NCBI GenBank assembly: GCA_022841745.1
Contig: JALHQW010000032.1
Coordinates: 18,470-82,469, forward strand
Source: Saprospiraceae bacterium
GTDB taxonomy: Bacteria; Bacteroidota; Bacteroidia; Chitinophagales; Saprospiraceae
Reading direction: 5' to 3'
DNA length: 64,000 nucleotides
A program made the translations under genes and the position numbers. Positions 28,817 to 37,838 of the stretch are shown here, piece after piece (position 1 is the first letter of the stretch; each line of letters opens with the position of its first letter). A model generated the notes under the pieces. It saw only the letters and a list, made by a program, of their open reading frames with translations. It was not told the origin of the DNA and ran no database searches.

Positions 28817-29029
28817 CGACATAGCACGGCAGGCGTGCGGGCGGCCCTTGTTGGCCGCCCGCCCCGCCCCGTGGGTTTGTCCGTTGCTAGCAGACGAATA
28901 TGAAGAAATACGTCCAATGACCGTTTTACGGCGGCGCTCCGGCCCTGCTGTGGCAAGACTTAAATCGGTTTTTGGGATGGCCTCTCTCCACTCGCGTGGA
29001 GGGGGGCTTTTTTGTTTGACGTAAATAGC
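23150..29029 (+). repeat. long direct repeat, copy 1 (5.88 kb)
   Basis: No base difference was seen against 32172-38051 at an offset of 9022; all six-frame translations I could compare across it are identical. The last difference upstream is at 23149 (G versus C). Five further differences, four of them synonymous, lie within 165 bases before it. Downstream, identity ends just after GTAAATAGC, beyond the terminator. This is a recent duplication or gene conversion tract. Confidence 0.92.
28980..29014 (+). terminator. intrinsic terminator after giant gene C
   Basis: GCCTCTCTCCAC pairs with GTGGAGGGGGGC (two G-T wobbles) around TCGC, followed by seven T. It is inside the long repeat and is duplicated at 38002-38036. 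Confidence 0.8.
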
Positions 29030-29263
29030 CGTTACTTACCAGCTTTTTGCACGAACCAATTTGTCAGATTTGGCTTAAGAACCTACTTATCCAATACCAT
29101 TGAAAAAATTGATAATTGTCACTGAAAAAAAATTTGGAAAAATTTCAGGAACAGCTATCTTTGTAGCTGTTTTAAAGAAAATCCTACTTTGGCAACAAAA
29201 TGAATAATTTTTGCCATGTGTTATTTGAGGACTTTAGGTAGTCGAAAAAGTAGGATATGGTGC

Positions 29264-29271
29264 TAAATTTG
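29264..29271 (+). promoter_or_regulatory. candidate -7 box TAAATTTG, unit 2
   Basis: Same octamer and following TATTCT as at 20312, 557 bases before the small gene of unit 2. The DNA just upstream differs between the units, which fits a conserved box. No clear -33 element is seen. Confidence 0.4.
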
Positions 29272-29350
29272 TATTCTTATTTTTGGGATGCAAATTCAAG
29301 AATTTTAGACAGCAAGATCTCAGAATTATAATCCAAATCCGTGAACATTT

Positions 29351-29494
29351 ATGGTTCAACTTTACTTCTTTCCACAGACCGATTTCATACCTTACGAACT
29401 GGACTCCGTTCAGTACCATTCAATTGATTCCGTTTCACTATTCTCAACTTCGACTGCTGGAGTAAGCAATGCCCGGAGGGTTTCCTATTTCTGA
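29351..29494 (+). CDS. conserved 47-codon leader ORF, unit 2
   Basis: Encodes MVQLYFFPQTDFIPYELDS and on to VSYF. The N-terminal YFFP, TDF and DS residues match the unit 1 ORF at 20401 without gaps, although the DNA differs at many wobble positions. The downstream half is unrelated or shifted. Same caveats as for the first copy: no known family, no visible ribosome-binding site, coding status inferred from the substitution pattern. Confidence 0.4.
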   Translation: MVQLYFFPQTDFIPYELDSVQYHSIDSVSLFSTSTAGVSNARRVSYF

Positions 29495-29649
29495 TTTTTG
29501 CGTTTAGTTAGTATTGTTTTTTCTTTAACCATATACACACATCAATAGTATATCGTACTGATTTTCAGGGGATTGCTGTTGATTTTGGCAACTAATGGCA
29601 AATTGTAATCCAATCTGTAAGACGAGTCTTACGCATATTGATACCCATC

Positions 29650-29698
29650 AGGAAAGGGGCAGTGCTTTGCCGTGGAGGCAAACCACTGCCCCTTTCCT
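29650..29698 (+). promoter_or_regulatory. strong two-part hairpin in the leader, unit 2
   Basis: AGGAAAGGGGCAGTG (29650-29664) pairs perfectly with 29684-29698, and TTTGCC pairs with GGCAAA inside it. It lies 171 bases before the small gene, the same place as the hairpin of unit 1, though the stem sequences are unrelated. Only GTTT follows, so termination here would be weaker than in unit 1. An attenuator, RNA-stability element or terminator of a leader RNA are all possible. Confidence 0.6.
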
Positions 29699-29820
29699 GT
29701 TTGGGGGTATCGGGCATCAGATAGGATTCTAAAAAAGCAAGGTGATTTTGAGTGCAGGCCACCTACGCCTCGCTACAAATTGCTCTTTAATCAATATTTT
29801 TTAACTTAAATTTTTAATTC

Positions 29821-30267
29821 ATGGAAAAAGTGAAATTCAAAGTTGTCTTGGGGGCACTTTCGTTCGCGTTCTTCCTCCTTTTGGGGATGAACCGGGTGGA
29901 AGCTCAGTCTTCTTCGACAACTGTTGGCACAGGCGTTCCAAACGCTAAGCCAGGGTCACCGGCCGCAGTTGCGAACGTCCCACAGGGGAACTTCGAGAAT
30001 GCAGATGACGCTAGGGTGATTTTGGCCAACGAAATGGCCGCCTTGAAAGATCAGTTGGCAGTGCTTACGCCTGGCAATCCGATCTACACTTCCGTCGAGT
30101 TGCACTATGTATATTATGGTGAAATCGACAGTGCATTGTTGGCCGGTGTATCCGTTCCTAACAGCATCGTGCAAGGGCTTGGTATCTTTATGAGCGATGC
30201 TTACAACGTGAGCACGGCTACCTTGAACCAACTCCGCCAGGCTGCCATCAATTTGCTGGACAACTAA
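29821..30267 (+). CDS. small secreted protein paired with giant protein D
   Basis: 148 residues with signal peptide MEKVKFKVVLGALSFAFFLLL...VEAQ. It is clearly homologous to the unit 1 small protein: shared signal peptide pattern, GVP, PQGNF, LLAGxSVP, GLG and terminal LLD. The rest has diverged far more than the giant protein bodies. It ends 59 bases before giant gene D on the same strand. No family, lipobox or sorting tail is seen. That the pair diverges along with the giant N-termini suggests a role matched to the variable part (inference). Confidence 0.75.
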   Translation: MEKVKFKVVLGALSFAFFLLLGMNRVEAQSSSTTVGTGVPNAKPGSPAAVANVPQGNFENADDARVILANEMAALKDQLAVLTPGNPIYTSVELHYVYYGEIDSALLAGVSVPNSIVQGLGIFMSDAYNVSTATLNQLRQAAINLLDN

Positions 30268-30326
30268 TGGCCAAGTTGTTTTTTTGTTGTTTTTGAAATC
30301 ATTTCTTATTAACAAATCTTAATCTC

Positions 30327-33300
30327 ATGCGAAAAGTAAATTATACATGGCAAAACCTCAAAACGTGGCTTGCCTTGGTATTGCTTGGGGTCGGCGCTAT
30401 CGGCTACTCCCAAGCTACGTTCACAGGGGCTAACTTCAACATTCCGTTGGCTGGTGGTACATCTGGTCCAGCCTCCGGTACTGTTGGTGTTGCCTGCGTT
30501 GGCCCAATCGCCAACGGCGCCAACATCACGTTGAGCGTGAACTTTGCCCACACCTTCGTGGGTGACCTCAATATGTGGCTGACTGCACCAAGTGGTCAGG
30601 TATTGGAGTTGAGCACCCGCAATGGCGGTGGCAACAACAACATGAATGTTGTTTTCTCCGATGCCGGTGCCAACAATATTGCTTCAATTGTTTCCACAGC
30701 TTCGGCTGGTATTGGCTGCCCAACGACAACCAATGCCTATAGCGGTACACTCCGCCCAGAAGGCCGGAACAACGTGATTACTGCTTTCAACGTTGCTCCT
30801 TCCAACGTCCCTGCTGTTGGTACTTTTACCTTTGCCAACACCTTCTCGGGTGTGAACGCAAATGGTAACTGGACACTGACCATTGACGACGGTGTGGGTG
30901 GCGATTCAGGTAATACTTGTGCTTGGTCCATCAGCTTCGCTGGTGTTGCAGTACCTACTTGTACTTTCGTAGGTGGTCCAGTGCTTCCTACCCTTAACCT
31001 TTCTACAGCTACCAACAACTGCGTAGGCGTACCCGTTGCAGTTCCTGCAACGCAGGGTGATTGCACTGGCGCCGTAGTTGAAGCTAGCGTAAATGGTGGT
31101 GCCTTTGCCGTAGTTGCTGGCCCAACAATTCCTGGCTTGCCTGTAGGCGTCAACACGATTGTTTGGAGGGTAACGAATGCTTGCCTTCAGGTGAGCACTG
31201 CTACACAAACAGTGAACGTAGCTGACCTTGTACCGCCGGTAATCACTTGCCCGGCTAACATCGTCATCAACCTTGACGCTGGCGAGTGCTGTGCTTTCGT
31301 TAACTACAACGTAACGGCTACCGACAACTGTCCGTCATTTGGCCCTGTCCAAAGCGCACAGTTCCCAACTACGATACTGCCACACGGTGGTGGTGCCATC
31401 ACGGTGGCTGGCAACAATCTTCCGGGCGGTTTCTTCTTCAACCTGACCAACACTTCGGGTGGCCCAATCCAGGTCACAGGTTACCAAGTACGCTTTGGTG
31501 CATCGCAGTTTGGTGTGGTTCCATCGCCACGTACGGTTAACACCTATTATACTACTGCTGCAACGACGTTTGTTGGCAACACTGGCAACGCTGGTGCTTG
31601 GACATCTTCTGGTGTTGCTTCCGTAACGGTTGCAGGCCCGAACTCTGAGTTCTCTCAGGTTAACCTGAGCGCACCGTTCACACTTGCCGCTGGCGCAACC
31701 AAAGGTATCTACCTCTTTGGCACACAGTCAAGCCTTGTTTACAACAATGCTGGCAACTATATTCCTACTGTTACACAAGGCATCCTTACTGCCAACTTCG
31801 GTTCTTCCAGCACGGGTCTCTTCGGTGGTACGATTGCCAACCGCACTGGTAACGTGGTTGTTCAGTACAGGGCTACCCTGGCTGGACCGCCTGTTGTCCA
31901 GACTCAAGGCTCGCCTTCTGGCAGCGAGTTCTGCGTTGGTACCACAACGAATTGCTTCACGGCTACCGATAACGTAGGCCTTACAGCTTCTTGTTGCTTT
32001 GACGTGGTCATCCGTGAGTACGCCAACCCATCGCAGCAGATGGCCTGCAACGACAACGTGCAGATCAGCCTCGACCAGCAGTGCGTGGCAGTGATCGGCG
32101 CCGACGACATCCTGGAGGGCGGCCTCTACGGCTGCTACGACACCCGCTACAAGACGGAGATCGTGACGCCCATGGGCCAGATCATCACCGGCCCGAACGG
32201 TGAGGCCATCGTTGACGCCAGCTACATCCCCGGCCCGCACACGGTCAGGGTGACCGACCTGGTCACCGGCCAGAGCTGCTGGGGCTCCATCATGGTGAAG
32301 GACAAGCTCCCGCCGGTGATCGAGTGCCGCGACATCACGATCCCCTGCACGGTTGACCCTGCCACGCTCAACGAGCCGGCACCAGCCATCCAGGGCCCAC
32401 AGGCCCTGATCCTCACCGGCCTCAACGACATCATCGAGAACGGTGCGAACTCGCCACGCAACTACAATTTCGACTTCAGCTACCTACCTCCAAATACACC
32501 AGTATTGGACGCTAACGTACGCTTGAAGCTGACGGGCCACACCTGGCTCCCAGACCTCACCGTTACGCTGATCGCACCAGATGCCACGCAGCGCAACGTG
32601 ATGACCATCGGCGGTTGCATCCTCCAGGAGTGGCCGATCGACGCCGTGTTCTCCGACGAGGGCTCCGCCATCACCCTCTGCGTACAGCTGAACGCCGGCG
32701 GCGCCGAGCTGCAGGCCCTTACGGGCGGCGTTTCGCAGCCCACGCTGATGCAGTTCTTCGACGGCAAGGACGCCAGCGGCACCTGGACCGTGCGCATTAC
32801 CGACAACTTCCCCGCCGACGACGGCGTGATTGAAGAGGTGGGCGTAATCCTCGACGTTAACTTGCCAGCAGTCATCCCATCCGACAACTGCGGCGGTGTC
32901 AACGTGACTTATTTTGACAGCTATGTTGATGCTGGTACTTGTGACGCTGGTCAAATTACCAGGACTTGGACGGCCACCGACGATTGGCAGAACTCTGCCA
33001 GCTGCGTACAGATCATCACCATCGAGCGCCCGACGCTCGACGACGTGGTACCGCCAGCTGACGTGATGTGGACCTGCGAGCAGTACGATGCGTTCCCGAA
33101 CATCACGGGCGCCACTGCGCTGCACCCGTTCATCACGGACGCCGACCCTGCAACTGCGGTGATCGAGGTGAACCTCGACCCGAACTGCGACGACCTCGAC
33201 CTGAACCTGGGCACGCCCGTGACGCAGGACAACCCGGGCATCAACGCCACGAACGTTGCCAACGGCGGCCTCGGCTGCCCAGGCTCGAACCCGTTCTTCG

Positions 33301-36300
33301 GCAACAACGGCCTTGACGACGCGGACGTTCTCGCACTGACCGGCTCCGGCCTGCCTACCATCGACGGCCTGCCGTTGACTGCTGCCTGCGAGATCACCTG
33401 GGACTACGACGACCTGCTCATCAACGAGTGCGCCGGCACGTTCAAGATCCTCCGTTCCTGGACGCTCATCGACTGGTGCGTGAACCCGTACCGTATCGTG
33501 AAGTTCGACCAGATCATCAAGGTGGTTGACAACAAGGCACCGGTTCTCGAGCTGTTCGCAGTAGCTGGCGAGACGACGAGCAACTACGGCACGCACGACA
33601 TCCCCGCCCTCGGCAACGGCTCTAACGGCAGCGGCCCGGGCGTCATCAACGGCAACCAGGGCGGCGGCTGCAACCAGGAGCCACAGCTCAGCGGCGGCAC
33701 TTCTTTCCGTGCCCTCGTGCAACTGCCACAGAGCCTCACGCCTGAGCAGTTCACGAACGTCCGCCTTGAGAAGCTCTGGTTGGAAGTTGACCACGAGCGC
33801 CTCAGCGACCTCGACATCTTCCTCCGCTCGCCGGACAACCGGATCCTCCAGATCACGGCCAACAACGGCGGCAACGGCACGTCCATCGACGCCGACTTCT
33901 ACGACGCCGCCCCTGGCAACGTCAACGAGGCGCAGTTCAACGTGATCGGCGACTTCAAGCCGGAGGGCCACAACCAGGTGCAGTACAGCTACGCCAATGC
34001 GTTCGGCCAGGGCTTCAGCCCGAACTACACGGTGGTGTGGAACGTGACGTTCAACGGCATGCCGATGATGTTCAACTTCAACCTGACGCAGGCCAATGCG
34101 ATGACGCAGCTTGCGCAGCTGATGAACCTCAACGACCCGGCCGGCGGCATCGCACCTTACGTGCCGAACTGGACGAACAACGGCGCGGCCGGCAACACGA
34201 ACACGAACCTGTTCTTCATCAGCGGCGGCTACTCCGGCAACGGGGTGCAGTACGGCCAGATGGTGATCACGCACACGCAGACGGGCACGGTTACGATCGT
34301 CAACCCGACGTCGCACGGCGCAAGCTGCGGCGGCTTCGCGGGCAACATCACGAGCTTCCTGCAGTTCGACAACCCGGCCCTCGGGTTCCAGGGCGACATG
34401 CTCGGCACCTGGGAACTGATCGTGTTCGACGAGGTGAGCGGTGCCACGGGCAAGGTGGTCAACTGGAAGCTGTTCTTCTCGACCGGCCCATTGACGATAG
34501 ACGTCTACAACGCCAGCACGCCGCAGAACCAGGGCCCGCACGCAGTGTGCCAGGGCTCGGTGGTGGTCCCGCCCGTTGACGGCTACGACAACTGCAGCGG
34601 CATCGCCAGCTACAGGTCTGAGCTGTGGACGATCGTCCCGGGCAGCAACCCGGCAGTTCCGATGACGCAAGTAGGATTCGTCAACGGCAACGGTGGCGTG
34701 TTCAACAACGTGCCGCTGTTCCAGAACGGCGCCAACGCACGCTACATCGTGCGCCACTACGCCAAGGACGGCTGCAACAACACGGCGTTCATCGACCGCG
34801 TGATCCAGCTGCGCGACAAGGTTCCGCCGACCCCTATCTGCGTCGAGTTCACCGAGATCAGCATCACGAACAACTCGAACCAGACCGGCGGCTCCTGCTC
34901 AAGGCTGTACGCCGAGGACCTGGACCGCGCCAGCTACGACAACTGCAAGCCGGTGTACTTCCTGATCGCTAAGATGAACGACGCGACCAGCCCGAACATC
35001 TTCAACCGCTGCTACTACCCGTACCGTGACTTCTGCTGCGACGAGCTCGGCGACCAGCAGGTGATCCTGTTGGTGCTGGACACGGACCCAACGCCGCTGT
35101 TCTCCACGCAGAACAACGCCAGCCTCGGCTGCGACGGCACGCCCGGCCTGTTCCTGAGCTCGAACTTCCAGTTCAACACGAGCGGCCTGAACTTCTCGAC
35201 CTGCATGGTGAACGTACAGGTGACGGACAAGATCCACCCGGTTCTCGTCAGCTGCCCGCCGAACCAGCGCATCAGCTGCGACTGGTACGCGGACAACATC
35301 GAGACGCAGCTCGCCGCCCTGACGACGCCGGCCCAGCGCTCTGCGCTGCTGACGAGCCTCGGCTTCGGCGTTCCGACGTACTACGACAACTGCGCCATCG
35401 ACCTGCAGGTGACGTTCTCCACGAGCCTCGACCAGTGCCTCGAGGGCACGATCACCCGCTCCTGGAACAACACCCGCGACGGTGCCGGCAACGTGGCCCT
35501 GCAGCCCTGCACGCAGACGATCAACGTCGACCACGTCTCGGATTTCGCCGTTGAGTTCCCAGCTGACGTAACGATCAACTGTGGCGCCAACGTCCCGAAC
35601 TTCGGCGAGCCGGAGATCTTCTACGAGACCTGCGAACTTGTTGCCGTTACTAGCGACGACGAGGTTTACAACGTGGTTGCCGATGCCTGCTACAAGATCG
35701 TCCGCACGTGGACGGTGATCAACTGGTGCGTGGTCGGCTCGGAGATCGACCAGGAAGTGGTCGAGCAGCCAGAGAACCAGTTGGGCCTTGCGTTCCCGGC
35801 TTGCGACATAGACAACGACGGCGACTGCGACGCCCGCACCTTCCGCGATTCCTGGAGGGGCAGCGTACCGGTTCCGAACCCGTTTGCGCCAGCGGCCTAC
35901 CGCCTGCGCCCATTCGTGAACGATGCGCACACGCCGAACACGAACCCGGTACTGAACTTCCGCAACCCTGACACGGACATCGACACCGACCCATGGGACG
36001 GCTACATCACGTACCAGCAGGTGATCAAGGTACAGGACAACGTGGACCCAGTGTTCACGAACGGCTGCGTCATCCCCGACGTTTGCATCGAGGACAACGG
36101 CTGCACGGCGACGATCCTGTTGCCAGAGCCGGAGATCACGGAGTGCAGCGACAACTACACGGTGACCGGCCACGTGCTCATCGGCGGCGTATGGATCAAC
36201 GGCTTCAGCCCGATCCTCGGCGTTGCCCCCGGCACCTACCAGGTCCGCTACGTTGCGAACGACAACTGCAACAACCAGACGCAGTGCCTGAGCACCGTTA

Positions 36301-37838
36301 CGGTGAAGGACTGCAAGAAGCCAACGCCGTACTGCAAGAACGGCGTGATCATCGAGATCATGCAGACCGGCATGGTAGAGGTATGGGCGAGCGACCTCGA
36401 CGCGGGCAGCTTCGACAACTGCCCTCCGACGCAGTCACCGAAGCTCAGCTTCTCGGCCAACGTCAACAACATCAGCATCACCTTCACCTGCGACGACCTC
36501 GGCACGCAGGAAGTTGAGCTGTGGGTTACCGACGCAGCCGGCAACCAGGACTTCTGCACAACTTTCGTGGTTATCCAGGACAACATGGGCGCTTGCGACG
36601 ACGACGACCCGCTCGTGGCAGGCACGATCGCCAACGAGGACGACCTCGCTGTTGAGGGCGTCAGCGTCAACGTGAACAGCCCGCAGGGCTTCACCGGCAA
36701 CGTGGCGACGAACGTGGCAGGCCAGTACGGCGTGAACGTACCGGTGAACAGCGACGTGACCATCACGCCTGCGCTGGACGAGAACCCGCTGAACGGCGTG
36801 TCCACGTTCGACCTGGTGCTGATCAGCAAGCACATCCTCGGCGTGACGCCGCTTGGCAGCCCGTACAAGATCATCGCAGCCGACGCCAACCGCTCGAACA
36901 GCGTGACGACGTTCGACCTCGTGGAGATCCGCAAGCTCATCCTGTTCATCAACAGCGACTTCCCGAACAACACTTCGTGGAGGTTCGTTGACGCAGCTCA
37001 CAGCTTTGCGAACCCGGCGAACCCGTTTGCCGCTTCGTTCCCAGAGGTGATCAACCTGAACGATGTTACGGTTGACCAGTTGAACAACAACTTCGTTGCC
37101 GTGAAGGTGGGCGACGTGAACGGTTCAGCCGCAGTCAACCTCCTCGGCGCTGCCGACGAGCGCAACAAGGTGGGCGACCTGGTGCTGAACGCCGACGACA
37201 TGGAACTGGTCGCAGGCCAGGAGTACACGGTCGAGTTCAAGGCCACTGACTTCAACGTCAGCGGCTACCAGTTCAGCATGAACTTCGACGCCAAGGCGCT
37301 GGAGTTCGTGGGCATCGCCTCCGGCCTTGCCGACGCAAGCAACTTCGGCACCACGATGGTGAAGGAGGGCGTGCTGACCGCAAGCTGGAACAGCGACGAG
37401 GCGAAGGCACTTGCCAGCGGCGAGGTGGTGTTCGGCCTGACGTTCAAGGCGCTGCAGAGCGGCCGCATGAGCGAGCAGGTTGGCATCAGCAGCAGCCACA
37501 CGGCAGCCGAGGCGTACAACAGCTCGAACGGGCTGATGAACGTTGCGCTTTCGTTCAACAACAACCTGGTGACCGGTGCGTTCGACCTGTACCAGAACAC
37601 ACCGAACCCGTTTGCCAGCGTCACGACGATTGGCTTCTATCTGCCCGAAGCAACTTCTGCGACGCTGACGATCAGCGATGTCCAAGGTAAAGTGGTACGA
37701 GTAATCGAAGGCGACTACAGCAAGGGCCACAACACGGTCAACCTGAAGCGCGACGACTTCGGTGCCGCAGGCGTACTGTACTACCGCTTGGATGCGGGCA
37801 GCGACAGCGCTACCCGGAAGATGATCCTGGTGGATTAA
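30327..37838 (+). CDS. giant T9SS surface protein D (P-like, HYR, dockerin, cohesin domains)
   Basis: 2503 residues. After the signal peptide (to GYSQ) the first domain is proprotein-convertase P-like (about 28-210: HTFVGDLNMWLTAPSG, NWTLTIDDG), where protein C has a CUB-like domain. The HYR domain beginning PPVITCPANIVINLD (303) is interrupted by a module of about 185 residues unrelated to that of protein C and resumes near NCFTATDN. From there the order is as in protein C: Cys domain, two more P-like domains, HYR repeats, carboxypeptidase-regulatory-like fold, two dockerin F-hands, cohesin-like domain and T9SS tail. The last ~1890 residues are identical to C. Likely an exposed adhesin or scaffold with a changed outer end. 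Confidence 0.88.
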   Translation: MRKVNYTWQNLKTWLALVLLGVGAIGYSQATFTGANFNIPLAGGTSGPASGTVGVACVGPIANGANITLSVNFAHTFVGDLNMWLTAPSGQVLELSTRNGGGNNNMNVVFSDAGANNIASIVSTASAGIGCPTTTNAYSGTLRPEGRNNVITAFNVAPSNVPAVGTFTFANTFSGVNANGNWTLTIDDGVGGDSGNTCAWSISFAGVAVPTCTFVGGPVLPTLNLSTATNNCVGVPVAVPATQGDCTGAVVEASVNGGAFAVVAGPTIPGLPVGVNTIVWRVTNACLQVSTATQTVNVADLVPPVITCPANIVINLDAGECCAFVNYNVTATDNCPSFGPVQSAQFPTTILPHGGGAITVAGNNLPGGFFFNLTNTSGGPIQVTGYQVRFGASQFGVVPSPRTVNTYYTTAATTFVGNTGNAGAWTSSGVASVTVAGPNSEFSQVNLSAPFTLAAGATKGIYLFGTQSSLVYNNAGNYIPTVTQGILTANFGSSSTGLFGGTIANRTGNVVVQYRATLAGPPVVQTQGSPSGSEFCVGTTTNCFTATDNVGLTASCCFDVVIREYANPSQQMACNDNVQISLDQQCVAVIGADDILEGGLYGCYDTRYKTEIVTPMGQIITGPNGEAIVDASYIPGPHTVRVTDLVTGQSCWGSIMVKDKLPPVIECRDITIPCTVDPATLNEPAPAIQGPQALILTGLNDIIENGANSPRNYNFDFSYLPPNTPVLDANVRLKLTGHTWLPDLTVTLIAPDATQRNVMTIGGCILQEWPIDAVFSDEGSAITLCVQLNAGGAELQALTGGVSQPTLMQFFDGKDASGTWTVRITDNFPADDGVIEEVGVILDVNLPAVIPSDNCGGVNVTYFDSYVDAGTCDAGQITRTWTATDDWQNSASCVQIITIERPTLDDVVPPADVMWTCEQYDAFPNITGATALHPFITDADPATAVIEVNLDPNCDDLDLNLGTPVTQDNPGINATNVANGGLGCPGSNPFFGNNGLDDADVLALTGSGLPTIDGLPLTAACEITWDYDDLLINECAGTFKILRSWTLIDWCVNPYRIVKFDQIIKVVDNKAPVLELFAVAGETTSNYGTHDIPALGNGSNGSGPGVINGNQGGGCNQEPQLSGGTSFRALVQLPQSLTPEQFTNVRLEKLWLEVDHERLSDLDIFLRSPDNRILQITANNGGNGTSIDADFYDAAPGNVNEAQFNVIGDFKPEGHNQVQYSYANAFGQGFSPNYTVVWNVTFNGMPMMFNFNLTQANAMTQLAQLMNLNDPAGGIAPYVPNWTNNGAAGNTNTNLFFISGGYSGNGVQYGQMVITHTQTGTVTIVNPTSHGASCGGFAGNITSFLQFDNPALGFQGDMLGTWELIVFDEVSGATGKVVNWKLFFSTGPLTIDVYNASTPQNQGPHAVCQGSVVVPPVDGYDNCSGIASYRSELWTIVPGSNPAVPMTQVGFVNGNGGVFNNVPLFQNGANARYIVRHYAKDGCNNTAFIDRVIQLRDKVPPTPICVEFTEISITNNSNQTGGSCSRLYAEDLDRASYDNCKPVYFLIAKMNDATSPNIFNRCYYPYRDFCCDELGDQQVILLVLDTDPTPLFSTQNNASLGCDGTPGLFLSSNFQFNTSGLNFSTCMVNVQVTDKIHPVLVSCPPNQRISCDWYADNIETQLAALTTPAQRSALLTSLGFGVPTYYDNCAIDLQVTFSTSLDQCLEGTITRSWNNTRDGAGNVALQPCTQTINVDHVSDFAVEFPADVTINCGANVPNFGEPEIFYETCELVAVTSDDEVYNVVADACYKIVRTWTVINWCVVGSEIDQEVVEQPENQLGLAFPACDIDNDGDCDARTFRDSWRGSVPVPNPFAPAAYRLRPFVNDAHTPNTNPVLNFRNPDTDIDTDPWDGYITYQQVIKVQDNVDPVFTNGCVIPDVCIEDNGCTATILLPEPEITECSDNYTVTGHVLIGGVWINGFSPILGVAPGTYQVRYVANDNCNNQTQCLSTVTVKDCKKPTPYCKNGVIIEIMQTGMVEVWASDLDAGSFDNCPPTQSPKLSFSANVNNISITFTCDDLGTQEVELWVTDAAGNQDFCTTFVVIQDNMGACDDDDPLVAGTIANEDDLAVEGVSVNVNSPQGFTGNVATNVAGQYGVNVPVNSDVTITPALDENPLNGVSTFDLVLISKHILGVTPLGSPYKIIAADANRSNSVTTFDLVEIRKLILFINSDFPNNTSWRFVDAAHSFANPANPFAASFPEVINLNDVTVDQLNNNFVAVKVGDVNGSAAVNLLGAADERNKVGDLVLNADDMELVAGQEYTVEFKATDFNVSGYQFSMNFDAKALEFVGIASGLADASNFGTTMVKEGVLTASWNSDEAKALASGEVVFGLTFKALQSGRMSEQVGISSSHTAAEAYNSSNGLMNVALSFNNNLVTGAFDLYQNTPNPFASVTTIGFYLPEATSATLTISDVQGKVVRVIEGDYSKGHNTVNLKRDDFGAAGVLYYRLDAGSDSATRKMILVD

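Larger units (their letters stand above)
28817..29820. other. intergenic region between units, with leader of unit 2
   Basis: The first 213 bases belong to the long repeat and hold a GC-rich hairpin (28837-28862, GCGGGCGGCC with its complement) and a terminator (28980-29014). 29030-29240 is AT-rich with no feature I can name. From 29240 the DNA aligns with the leader of unit 1. No protein gene other than the short leader ORF is supported. Confidence 0.6.

Noticed and set aside
28837..28862. GC-rich hairpin as the main terminator of gene C
   Set aside because: No T-run follows; the hairpin at 28980-29014 with its run of seven T is the better candidate.
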